From NCBI RefSeq assembly GCF_012911925.1, contig NZ_JAAXKY010000075.1, forward strand, positions 1 through 35,545: a stretch of 35,545 nucleotides of DNA. Direction: 5' to 3'. Every line of letters starts with the position of its first letter. Position 1 is the stretch's first letter. Shown here in pieces: positions 23,397-30,552 of the stretch. This stretch comes from Pseudonocardia xinjiangensis. GTDB taxonomy: Bacteria > Actinomycetota > Actinomycetes > Mycobacteriales > Pseudonocardiaceae. Made by a program: the position numbers and the translations under genes. The notes under the pieces were generated by a model. It was not told the DNA's origin, made no database searches, and was given only the letters and a program-made list of their open reading frames with translations.

Positions 23397-24884
23397 GTGG
23401 CCATCCGCTTGCGCGGTCTGTTGCGCTCCCGCACTGCCTGCAATCCGCACGGGCTGTTCCTCGTGGACGCCCGCCGTGACCGTGTCATCGACAACGCAGG
23501 CATGGCCGAGGCCGCCCGTGCCTGGTCCCGCGAGCTGGACGCGCTGCACGTGCCGCCCGGTGCGCGGGTACTGGTCGATGTCGACGACCCCCTCGCCTTC
23601 GCCGTGGTGCACCTATCGGTGATCGCCGCCGGGCGTTGCTCGGCTCCGGTGAACCCGGAGTCCACCCCGGCTGAGGAGCTGCGGGCGCGGCACGTCCTGC
23701 GACCCGTCCTCGTGGTCACCGACCGTGCCGCGCGGCCGGGCCTGCGGATCCACGCCGGCACCGGCCTCCCGATCGACCCGATCGCCCGGCCGGACGCTCC
23801 GGTGCCCGACGCCGGTCCGCCGGGTTCCGCCGCCCTGCTGACGTCGGGCTCGACGGGGGCTCCGAAGACGGTGGTGCTGGGCGAGGCGCAGCTGCTGCAC
23901 GTCGCCGCCGCGGTGGCGCGTCACAACCAGCTCACCCCTGCCGACCGGGGGTTCAACCCGCTGCCGTTGTTCCACATCAACGCGCAGGTCGTGGGTCTGC
24001 TGGCCACGCTGGTGTCGGGGGCGAGCCTCGTGCTCGACCGCCGGTTCCGACGCACGGGCTTCTGGCCGGTGCTCGCCGCGCACGACGTCACGTGGCTCAA
24101 CGCGGTCCCGGCGGTCCTGACGATCCTGTCCCGCGAGGAGATCCCGGTGCTGCCCCCACGGTTGCGCTTCGTGCGCTCGGCGTCGGCGCCGCTGGCCGGG
24201 CGGGTCCGCGGGTTGATCGCGGAACGCACCGGGGTGCCGGTCGTGGAGAGCTACGGCATGACCGAGGCCGCGAGCCAGATCACCGCCACGCCGCTGCACG
24301 CCCCGGTCCGTCCTGGCTCGGTCGGGCGGCCCGTCGACGTCGAGCTCGAGGTGGTCGACCGCGACGGGGTGCCGTGCGCACCGGGCGTGGTCGGCCGGGT
24401 GCGGATCCGCGGCGCCGGTGTGATCCGCGGCTACGCGGGCGGTGCTGGTGACGAGCGGATCGACACCGCACACTGGCTCGACACCGCCGACCTCGGCCGC
24501 CTCGACGACGACGGCTACCTGTACCTGGTGGGGCGCGCCGACGACGTGGTCAACCGCGGTGGAGAGCTGGTCTACCCGCGGGAGATCGAGGAGACCCTGC
24601 TCGACGAGCCCGGCGTGGTCGACGCGGTGGTCATCGGCCGCCCCGACGAGGTGCTCGGTGCCGTGCCGGTGGCCCTGGTCCGCACCGCCGACGAGCTGGA
24701 CGCCGTGGCCGGCGCGGAGTTCGTCGGCCGGCTCGTCGCCCGCTGCGCCACGCACCTGGCGCGGTACAAACGTCCCGCGGAGATCCGGCTGGTCGGGGCG
24801 TTCCCGCTCGCGCCCACCGGCAAGGTGCGGCGCACCGAGCTGCGCCGCCAGCTCGCCGACGAGCTCGCGGCGACCGGCCGATGA
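23397..24884 (+). CDS. ANL-superfamily acyl-AMP/acyl-CoA ligase
   Basis: The predicted protein has 495 residues from GTG 23397. It adenylates a carboxylic acid and probably passes it to CoA or another thiol. Adenylation motifs are complete: SALLTSGSTGAPKTVVL-type P-loop near 147-160 (A3), VVESYGMTEAAS near 284-293 (A5), TADLGRLDDDGYLYLVGRADD (A7), NRGGELVYPREIEETL (A8) and the catalytic Lys476 in PTGKVRR (A10). No carrier-protein domain is fused. It is the first gene of a coupled operon, its stop overlapping the acyltransferase start by 4 nt, so the activated acyl group may feed that enzyme. The acid is unknown. Confidence 0.87.
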   Translation: MAIRLRGLLRSRTACNPHGLFLVDARRDRVIDNAGMAEAARAWSRELDALHVPPGARVLVDVDDPLAFAVVHLSVIAAGRCSAPVNPESTPAEELRARHVLRPVLVVTDRAARPGLRIHAGTGLPIDPIARPDAPVPDAGPPGSAALLTSGSTGAPKTVVLGEAQLLHVAAAVARHNQLTPADRGFNPLPLFHINAQVVGLLATLVSGASLVLDRRFRRTGFWPVLAAHDVTWLNAVPAVLTILSREEIPVLPPRLRFVRSASAPLAGRVRGLIAERTGVPVVESYGMTEAASQITATPLHAPVRPGSVGRPVDVELEVVDRDGVPCAPGVVGRVRIRGAGVIRGYAGGAGDERIDTAHWLDTADLGRLDDDGYLYLVGRADDVVNRGGELVYPREIEETLLDEPGVVDAVVIGRPDEVLGAVPVALVRTADELDAVAGAEFVGRLVARCATHLARYKRPAEIRLVGAFPLAPTGKVRRTELRRQLADELAATGR

Positions 24885-26128
24885 CGGCAGGCGCCCACCT
24901 CGAGACCCAGCGCCGGACGGCCCGCAGCGTCCACATCTACCCGGCCGACATGGTGCGGGTGCTGACGTTCGCCTGCGTGATCGGGGTGCACACGATCTCG
25001 ACGGTCAACCCGCTCGACAGCGTGCCCGGCGGTGCCGTGGTGATGCTGCTGCACTTCACCCGCGAGGCCTTCTTCGTCCTCACCGCGTTCGTGCTCACCC
25101 ACCGCTACCGCGACGACCCAGTCCATCCCGTGGCGTTCTGGCGGCGCCGGTTCCTGCTGGTCGGGGTGCCGTACCTGGTGTGGTCGGTGATCTACACCGG
25201 ACTCGGGCTGGTCACCGCCCCGCTCCCGGCAGGGCAGGCGGCCACGATGCTGCTGCACAACGTGCTCACCGGCATGGCGTGGTTCCACCTGTACTTCCTG
25301 CTCGTGTCGCTGCAGTTCTACCTGGTGTTCCCGCTGTTCCGGCGGCTGCTGCGGGCCACCACGGGGTGGCACGCGGTGCTGCTGGCGGTGAGCGCCGTCC
25401 TGCAGGTGCTGATCGACCTGTACCTGCACGACCCGGCGCCCACCGGCATGAAGGCGCAGCTGCTGCCCTACGCCGGCTCGTTCCTGGTGAGCTACCAGTT
25501 CTTCCTGGTACTCGGTGGGGTCGTCGCGTTGCACGCCACCCGGGTGGACGGCTGGATCCGCCGGCACGTCGCGGTCGTCGTGGCCGCGGTGCTGCTGACC
25601 GGCGCTCTCGCGGAGGGGCGGTACCAGTGGGGGGTGGCGCACGGCGTGGGTGCCCAGTTCGCCACCGACGTGTTCCAGCCGGTGATGGTGCTGTGGTCGG
25701 TCGCGGTCGTCGCCGCCTTCTACGCGGTCGGCGCCGCCTGGGCCGACCGGCGTGCGGGCGGACCGGCGTCGCGCGCCGTCGAAGGGGCCTCGGACCGGTC
25801 CTTCGGGGTGTTCCTGCTGCACCCCACGATCCTCTGGGCGCTCACCGTGGCCGGCCCCACGTCGCCCGCCGCGCGGCTGCCTGCTCCGTGGTCCAGCTTC
25901 GCCGTCTACGCGGTGGCGGTCGTCGCCTCCCTCGCGATCGTCGAGGTCGTGCAGCGCACGCCGCTCAGCCTCGCCCTCACCGGCAAGTCGCGGACCGGAA
26001 AGGCGCGCCCGGTGGCCCCCGGCCGCGCCCGGCACGCACCGCCCGCGGCCGCGGGCGGCCCCGGCACCAGAGGAGGAACCGACAAGGCCGACACCGGACA
26101 ACGGGCGTTCCGCACCCAGGACGCCTGA
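24881..26128 (+). CDS. Membrane acyltransferase 3 family protein
   Basis: The predicted protein has 415 residues and about ten membrane helices. Acyltransferase-3 hallmarks are present: the first-helix His in CVIGVHTISTV, FFVLTAFVLTHRY, and the Arg-rich FWRRRFLLVGVPYLVWS after helix two (R-x-x-x-R type). Conserved WFHLYFLLVSLQFYLVFP follows. The last 45 residues are a polar Ala/Gly/Pro tail. Such enzymes move acyl groups from a cytoplasmic donor onto surface sugars, lipids or antibiotics. Its coupling to an acyl-AMP/CoA ligase (4-nt overlap) and to a VOC gene (1-nt overlap) suggests a small acyl-modification pathway. Confidence 0.87.
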   Translation: MTAGAHLETQRRTARSVHIYPADMVRVLTFACVIGVHTISTVNPLDSVPGGAVVMLLHFTREAFFVLTAFVLTHRYRDDPVHPVAFWRRRFLLVGVPYLVWSVIYTGLGLVTAPLPAGQAATMLLHNVLTGMAWFHLYFLLVSLQFYLVFPLFRRLLRATTGWHAVLLAVSAVLQVLIDLYLHDPAPTGMKAQLLPYAGSFLVSYQFFLVLGGVVALHATRVDGWIRRHVAVVVAAVLLTGALAEGRYQWGVAHGVGAQFATDVFQPVMVLWSVAVVAAFYAVGAAWADRRAGGPASRAVEGASDRSFGVFLLHPTILWALTVAGPTSPAARLPAPWSSFAVYAVAVVASLAIVEVVQRTPLSLALTGKSRTGKARPVAPGRARHAPPAAAGGPGTRGGTDKADTGQRAFRTQDA

Positions 26129-26526
26129 TGCGCACCTCGGAGGACGTCTTCCACCTGGCCATCCCGGCCGCCGACCTGGACGCGGCGCAGGAGTTCTACG
26201 TGGGAGCGCTCGGCTGCAAGCTCGCCCGCCGCTACGCAGACCGCATCACCCTGGACTTCTTCGGCGACCAGGTGGTCTGCCACCTGTCGGACGTCGCCGA
26301 CGATGCGCCGGAGCTCTACCCCCGCCATTTCGGTGTGACGTTCCGCCACCGCGAGGACTGGGAACGGCTGCTGCGCCTGGCCCGCACCCGCGGTCTGACG
26401 TTCTTCGCCGAGCCGTTCCACCGCTTCGCGGGCCGGGCCGAGGAGCACGAGACGTTCGTGCTCGCCGACCCGTCGAACAACCTGCTGGAGTTCAAGTACT
26501 ACGACGACCCGCGGATGATGTACTGA
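26128..26526 (+). CDS. VOC-family (glyoxalase/dioxygenase fold) protein
   Basis: The predicted protein has 132 residues. Its ATG shares one base with the acyltransferase stop (TGATG), so translation is coupled. Two beta-alpha-beta-beta-beta modules are visible. Candidate metal ligands are His9 (VFHLAIP), His67 (YPRHFGVTF) and Glu121 (NNLLEFKYY), a two-His one-carboxylate set suited to Fe(II) or another divalent ion. The C-terminus LLEFKYYDDPRMMY resembles a widespread VOC subgroup without known function. It could process the acyl substrate or product of the operon. That is inference. Confidence 0.82.
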   Translation: MRTSEDVFHLAIPAADLDAAQEFYVGALGCKLARRYADRITLDFFGDQVVCHLSDVADDAPELYPRHFGVTFRHREDWERLLRLARTRGLTFFAEPFHRFAGRAEEHETFVLADPSNNLLEFKYYDDPRMMY

Positions 26527-26546
26527 CCGGCTCGCGCGGGGCGGCG

Positions 26547-27041
26547 TCAGCAGCCCCCGCGCCGCCGGCGCCACCAGCGTTCGGGTTCGGGCTCCGGTTC
26601 CGGTTCGGGCTGCGGGGCGGCCGCCAGTTGCGCCGCCTGCCGGCTGAGCACCTCCAGGTGCGCCCGGACGTCGCTGTGGGCCGGGTCGAGAGCGACCTTC
26701 TCGGCCACCTCCGCCGCCTGTGACACCGCGTCGGCGAAGGCGCTGCGGGCGGCGTCGAGACGTTGGGCGATGCGCTTGGCGGGTTCCTCCCTGACCCGGA
26801 ACCACGCCGGTTCGATGGAGTCACCGACCGTGGCGAGGCGGCGGACGGCCTCGAGCTCGGCGTCGAGGCGTTGGGCGATCTCGGTGAGCCAGGTGCGGGC
26901 GGGACCGGGCGGAAGGGCGTTGGTGATGCGCCGGAAGCGCGTGACCGCGGCCGTGCAGTCGCCGACGTAGCCGTTCCAGTACCGGGAGAGGGCCTGCGGC
27001 GGCTCGGGCTGCTGACGCGGCACCGCACCAGGGTGCCCCAT
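26547..27041 (-). CDS. Helical hypothetical protein with Pro-Glu tail
   Basis: The predicted protein has 164 residues. I do not recognise a family. Residues 15-140 are predicted mostly helical with amphipathic heptad-like stretches (RTWLTEIAQRLDAELEAVRRLATVGD and KRIAQRLDAARSAFADAVSQAAEV), suggesting a helical bundle. The tail holds a run of Pro-Glu pairs, then WWRRRRGGC. No signal peptide or membrane segment is seen. A Trp/Tyr cluster near the start (SRYWNGYVGDCTAAV) looks conserved-like. The gene lies downstream of the truncated TetR gene on the same strand, 49 nt away. Confidence 0.6.
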   Translation of the reverse strand: MGHPGAVPRQQPEPPQALSRYWNGYVGDCTAAVTRFRRITNALPPGPARTWLTEIAQRLDAELEAVRRLATVGDSIEPAWFRVREEPAKRIAQRLDAARSAFADAVSQAAEVAEKVALDPAHSDVRAHLEVLSRQAAQLAAAPQPEPEPEPEPERWWRRRRGGC

Positions 27042-27063
27042 CGGCTCCGGGCGGGCAGCACGG

Positions 27064-27087
27064 CGCCCCTCCCAGGAGGTGGGGGCG
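27064..27087. terminator. Short GC-rich hairpin after TetR gene
   Basis: CGCCCCTCCC and GGTGGGGGCG (27064-27073 and 27078-27087) form a 10-bp stem with one mismatch and one wobble around AGGA. It lies 3 nt past the TetR stop on the minus strand and could end or attenuate that transcript. There is no T-tract. Confidence 0.35.
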
Positions 27088-27090
27088 ACC

Positions 27091-27663
27091 TCAGGCGGTC
27101 GGATCGAGCCCGCGCAGCAGGACCTCCAGGCCCTGGCGGAACTCCACGTCGGCAGGGACGGTGCGGGCCACCCCGGCCGTCTCGCGCAGGAGCGGTTGCT
27201 CGTCGACGGGGAGCGCGGCCATCGCGGCCGTCCCGGGTCCGGAGAGCGGCCCGAGGTGTTCGAGCTGGATGGATCCGATCAGGTACGCCAGCAGGCTGCG
27301 CAGCGCGATCACCCGGCGCTCACCGGAGAAGCCGGCGGCGGTCAGCACGCGGAGCACGCTCTCGGTCCAGCGCAGCAGGCTCGGCGAGGCGTGCCGGTGG
27401 GTCAGCGTGAGCGGCACGGCCCCCGGATGCTCGGCGACGGCGTCGCGGGCCCGCTCGACGAGTACGGCCCCCTTCCCGGTCCACGGGGCCCGCGCCGGGG
27501 GTGTGGTGTCGATCCGGGCGAGCAGCAGGTCGACGACCAGCCCTTCCAGCTCGGCCCGGTCGGCGACGTAGCGGTAGAGCGACATGTGGGCCATGCCGAG
27601 CTCGGTGGCGACGGTGCGCATCGAGAGTGCGGTGAGCCCGTCGCGGTCGTCTCGGGGGAGCAC
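27091..27663 (-). CDS. TetR-family regulator, 5'-truncated
   Basis: From DRDGLTALSMRTVATELGMAHMSLYRYVADRAEL onward this is a TetR helix-turn-helix followed by a TetR C-terminal ligand domain with SLLAYLIGSIQLEHLG. The family normally has about 15-20 residues before this, forming helix 1 (pattern REQVLAAALALVDRDG). Here that part is missing: upstream in-frame sequence is the antisense of the neighbouring peroxiredoxin-like gene. GTG 27663 would give a 190-residue chimeric start; ATG 27621 would start within helix 2. DNA binding may be impaired. It appears joined head to head with its neighbour by a deletion. Calling it broken is inference. Confidence 0.65.
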   Translation of the reverse strand: MLPRDDRDGLTALSMRTVATELGMAHMSLYRYVADRAELEGLVVDLLLARIDTTPPARAPWTGKGAVLVERARDAVAEHPGAVPLTLTHRHASPSLLRWTESVLRVLTAAGFSGERRVIALRSLLAYLIGSIQLEHLGPLSGPGTAAMAALPVDEQPLLRETAGVARTVPADVEFRQGLEVLLRGLDPTA

Positions 27664-27669
27664 GTGCGC

Positions 27670-28158
27670 GTGCCGGAGCCGGGCCGTCTGGTCCACCTGC
27701 AGTTCCGCCGGTTCGCCGGTTGCCCGGTGTGCAATCTGCACCTGCGGTCGGTGGTGGCCCGGCACGACGAGATCGTCGCGGCGGGGGTGCGCGAGGTCGT
27801 CGTCTTCCACTCACCCGCCGACGAGCTGCGCGTCCACACGGCGGACCTGCCGTTCGCGGTGGTGGCCGACCCGGACAAGCGGCTGTACCGGGAGTTCGGT
27901 GTGGAGGCCGGCCCGCGTGCGCTGCTCGACCCGCAGGCCGGGGGCGCGATCATCCGGTCGATCGCCACCGGGTTGCGCAACCGGGACCCGCTCCCGTCGC
28001 GGACCCAGCCCGGCGGCGGGTTGGGCCTGCCCGCCGACTTCCTCATCGACGGCGACGGCCACGTCCTCGCGCGCAAGTACGGCGACCACGCCTACGACCA
28101 GTGGTCGGTGGACGAGCTCCTCGCCCTCGCCGTCCGGACCCGGGACAGCGCCCGGTAG
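27670..28158 (+). CDS. Peroxiredoxin-like (AhpC/TSA-related) protein, probably missing its first strand
   Basis: The product matches a thioredoxin-fold peroxiredoxin-like family: LVHLQFRRFAGCPVCNLHLRSVVARHDEI with a CPVC pair (Cys18 and Cys21), VVVFHSPADELR, PFAVVADPDKRLYREFGVE, and a C-terminus LGLPADFLIDGDGHVLARKYGDHAYDQWSVDELL. Homology extends back to VSGEHVRVPEP at about 27652, but family members have some 15 further residues that are absent. GTG 27670, with GGGGGAG 9 nt upstream, gives 162 residues and keeps the active-site pair. The gene starts inside the remains of the divergent TetR gene. Role: probably thiol-dependent peroxide or disulfide chemistry. Confidence 0.7.
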   Translation: MPEPGRLVHLQFRRFAGCPVCNLHLRSVVARHDEIVAAGVREVVVFHSPADELRVHTADLPFAVVADPDKRLYREFGVEAGPRALLDPQAGGAIIRSIATGLRNRDPLPSRTQPGGGLGLPADFLIDGDGHVLARKYGDHAYDQWSVDELLALAVRTRDSAR

Positions 28159-28173
28159 TGACCCCCTCCCGGA

Positions 28174-28228
28174 TTGCAGCAAAGCCACTTTGACGCAACC
28201 TGGTTGCCGCAAAGTGGCTTTGCTGCAA
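28174..28228. repeat. Near-perfect hairpin repeat, copy 2
   Basis: Arms of 18 nt (28174-28191, TTGCAGCAAAGCCACTTT, and 28211-28228) are exact reverse complements. An inner GCAACC/GGTTGC pairing makes the 55 nt almost fully palindromic. The core is the same as at 4067-4123, including the TTGACGC that follows the left arm. It lies 15 nt after the peroxiredoxin-like stop and before the LacI gene on the same strand. Confidence 0.85.
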
Positions 28229-28269
28229 CGGTCGGCGCGCAACGGGTGCGCCGGCCGTGTGGGGGAAGC

Positions 28270-29259
28270 ATGGGTGAGGAGATCCGCCGGGCACTGACCC
28301 TGGAGGACGTCGCAAGCGCCGCCGGGGTGTCGCGGGCCACCGCGTCCCGGGCACTCACCGGCTCCGACACCACGTCCACGCCCGCTCGTGAGCGGGTCCG
28401 CGCCGTCGCCGAGCGGATGGGCTACACGCCCAACACGGTGGCGAGGGCGCTCGCAGGAGGAGTCGGCGCGCGGGTCGTCGTCGCCGCTTCGGGTCCTGCG
28501 CCGGACGTGCTCGACGACCCGTACATGTGGCGGGTGCTGGGGGCCACGGCGGCGGCGTGCGACGGCGAGGGAATCGGCGTCTCGCTGCAGTGGCTCCCGC
28601 TCGACGCGCCGGCCTCGCTGCACCGGCTCGCCGCCGACCGGAGCGTCCGGGGGGTGGTGCTGGTCAACTCCACCGAGCGCCTGCTCGCCGAGCTCCCCGA
28701 CGCTCTGCGCGGCCGGGTCGCGTCGATCGGGATCGGGTCGGCCGACGTGCCGTCCTTCGACGTCGACAACCGTGCCGGTGCCGGCGCTGTCGTGCGCCAC
28801 CTGCACGCCACGGGACGGCGCCGGATCGCGATGCTCGCCGGGCCGCAGTGGCTCCCGTGCTCGTGGCGGTCGGCGCAGGTGTACAGCGAGGTGGTGCAGG
28901 CCGCGGGTCTTCCGGTGCGCGTCCTGCCCGGTGACTTCGGCTTCGAGAACGGCCGGTCCGGTGCGCTGGAGGTGCTCCGGCGCTGGCCGGACACCGACGC
29001 GATCTTCGCCATCTGCGACGCCGCGGCCCTCGGGGCGATGGCCGCGTTGCGCGGGCTCGGCGTGCAGGTACCGGGGGACGTCGCCGTCGCCGGCTTCGAC
29101 GACCTCCCGGTCGCCGCGTGGAGCGGCCCGGCACTCACCACCGCCACCCACCCGGTCACCCGTATCGCCACGGGGGCCGCCACCGCCGTGCTCGCCGGGG
29201 CGCCCGCGGAGGGCACCACGTGGTACCCGTCCGAGCTCGTCCTGCGCGAGAGTGCGTGA
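28270..29259 (+). CDS. LacI-family transcriptional regulator
   Basis: The predicted protein has 329 residues from ATG 28270, with GGGGGAA just upstream. The N-terminal helix-turn-helix and hinge (LTLEDVASAAGVSRATASRALTG and RVRAVAERMGYTPNTVARALAGG) are canonical. The periplasmic-binding-like effector domain follows (VRGVVLVNSTERLL, HLHATGRRRIAMLAGPQW, DTDAIFAICDAAALGAMAALRGLG, VAVAGFDDLPVAAW). Length is normal. Family members usually sense sugars. No transporter or sugar gene adjoins it, so its target is unclear; the EgtD-like gene 91 nt downstream is on the same strand. Confidence 0.87.
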   Translation: MGEEIRRALTLEDVASAAGVSRATASRALTGSDTTSTPARERVRAVAERMGYTPNTVARALAGGVGARVVVAASGPAPDVLDDPYMWRVLGATAAACDGEGIGVSLQWLPLDAPASLHRLAADRSVRGVVLVNSTERLLAELPDALRGRVASIGIGSADVPSFDVDNRAGAGAVVRHLHATGRRRIAMLAGPQWLPCSWRSAQVYSEVVQAAGLPVRVLPGDFGFENGRSGALEVLRRWPDTDAIFAICDAAALGAMAALRGLGVQVPGDVAVAGFDDLPVAAWSGPALTTATHPVTRIATGAATAVLAGAPAEGTTWYPSELVLRESA

Positions 29260-29350
29260 CGCAGGTCCCCGGCGATGATCCGGCGCCGTCGCCGTCCTCG
29301 ACGTACTGTGATCCCTCGGTGCAGGTCCGGCGATCGAGCGCGGAGGGCAC

Positions 29351-30334
29351 GTGACGCAGAGCAGGCTCGAGATCATCGCCGTCGACGACGATGCGGCCTT
29401 CTGGGAGGACCAGGACGCCGTGCTGTCCGGGCTGCGCGAGTCGCCGCCCCGCATCCCGCCGTGGTTCGGCTACGACGAGCTCGGCTCGGAGCTGTTCGAG
29501 GAGATCACGGAGCTCCCCAGCTACTACCTGACCCGGGTGGAGCACGAGATCCTGCGCCGGTACGCCGGGGAGATCGCCGACCGGCTCGGCTCGGCGGCGG
29601 TCGCGGAGCTCGGCAGCGGAAGCGCGAAGAAGACCAGGGTGCTGCTCGCCGCGTGCACCGAAAGGCGCGCCACCACCTACCTCCCGATCGACGTGAGCAG
29701 GGAGATGCTCGTCGCCAGCGGTGACGCGCTCACCGCGGAGTTCCCGCAGCTGCGGGTGCGCGGGCTGTGGGGCCGGTACGAGGCGGGGCTGGCGAGCCTG
29801 CGGGAGAGCGACGACGGCCCGGTCGCGGTGGCGTTCTTCGGGAGCAACATCGGCAACTTCACCCCCGCGGAGCGAGGCGCGTTGCTCCAGGAGGTGGCGG
29901 CGACGCTCCGCCCGGGCGACCTGTTCCTGGTCTCGGCCGACCTCGACAAGCCCGCTGAGGTCCTGGAGAACTGCTACAACGACCCGGCCGGGATGTCGGC
30001 GTTCGTGCGGTTCCGGCAGAACCACCTGGCCCACCTCAACCGCCGCTTCGACGGTGACTTCGTGCTCCACCACTACTACCCGCGGGCCCACTACGACACG
30101 GCGACCGCGACCGTGGAGGGGCACCTCTACGCCACCGAGGACCACACGGTCTCGCTGAAGAACCTCGGGGTGCAGCTCGAGATGCGGCGGGGCGACTCGA
30201 TCAACGTCGGGTTCTCGGCGAAGTTCCGGCGCCCGGAGTTCGTCGCCGACGTGTCCGCGCTCGGGTTCGCCCTCGACGAGCAGTGGATCGACCCCGTGTG
30301 GCAGTACGGCGTCTTCCTGTTCGTCCGCACCTGA
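29351..30334 (+). CDS. EgtD-family amino-acid N-alpha-methyltransferase, atypical pocket
   Basis: The predicted protein has 327 residues from GTG 29351, with GGAGGGC upstream. It matches SAM-dependent EgtD (histidine N-alpha-trimethyltransferase, ergothioneine pathway) along its length: FGYDELGSELFEEITELPSYYLTR, VAELGSGSAKKTRVLL (SAM loop), FFGSNIGNFTP and GFSAKFRRPEF. Backbone-binding residues are kept (Tyr41, Tyr58/59, Asn169, Tyr209, by my alignment to the mycobacterial enzyme). Positions equivalent to Met252 and Glu282, which select the histidine side chain, are Gly257 and Gly287; Ser289 is kept. No egtB, egtC, egtA or egtE is nearby. A substrate other than histidine is likely. Confidence 0.85.
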   Translation: MTQSRLEIIAVDDDAAFWEDQDAVLSGLRESPPRIPPWFGYDELGSELFEEITELPSYYLTRVEHEILRRYAGEIADRLGSAAVAELGSGSAKKTRVLLAACTERRATTYLPIDVSREMLVASGDALTAEFPQLRVRGLWGRYEAGLASLRESDDGPVAVAFFGSNIGNFTPAERGALLQEVAATLRPGDLFLVSADLDKPAEVLENCYNDPAGMSAFVRFRQNHLAHLNRRFDGDFVLHHYYPRAHYDTATATVEGHLYATEDHTVSLKNLGVQLEMRRGDSINVGFSAKFRRPEFVADVSALGFALDEQWIDPVWQYGVFLFVRT

Positions 30335-30359
30335 CCAGGCGAGCAGCAACGACCTGAGC

Positions 30360-30376
30360 GGCTCCGCCACGGAGCC
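30360..30376. terminator. Small hairpin after EgtD-like gene
   Basis: GGCTCCG and CGGAGCC form a perfect 7-bp stem with a 3-nt loop, 25 nt after the stop. No T-tract follows. It is a possible weak terminator. Confidence 0.4.
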
Positions 30377-30484
30377 GTGCTCGACCCTCCCTGCGCTGAC
30401 CTGCGCTGACGCACCCCCGTGACCGGTACCGGCCTCCGGCGTACCCGGCCGCCGTCGAACGGCGGGGATGGGTGAATTTGTCTC

Positions 30485-30513
30485 TTGTGAGATTGTTCAA
30501 CGATCCGTATGGT
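30485..30513 (+). promoter_or_regulatory. Candidate housekeeping-type promoter of MHS permease
   Basis: TTGTGA (30485-30490) and TATGGT (30508-30513) are separated by 17 nt, each matching four of six consensus bases. The expected transcription start near 30520 leaves a leader of about 33 nt before ATG 30553. The local sequence is less GC-rich than its surroundings. Confidence 0.45.
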
Positions 30514-30552
30514 TCTCGCATCTCACCTCTCATCGAAGGCCGAGGAGATCCG

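Noticed and set aside
24442..26127. A long plus-strand frame that ends as the VOC protein
   Set aside because: Only its last 132 residues match a family. The part before ATG 26128 is out of frame with the ligase and acyltransferase, which are clearly coding.
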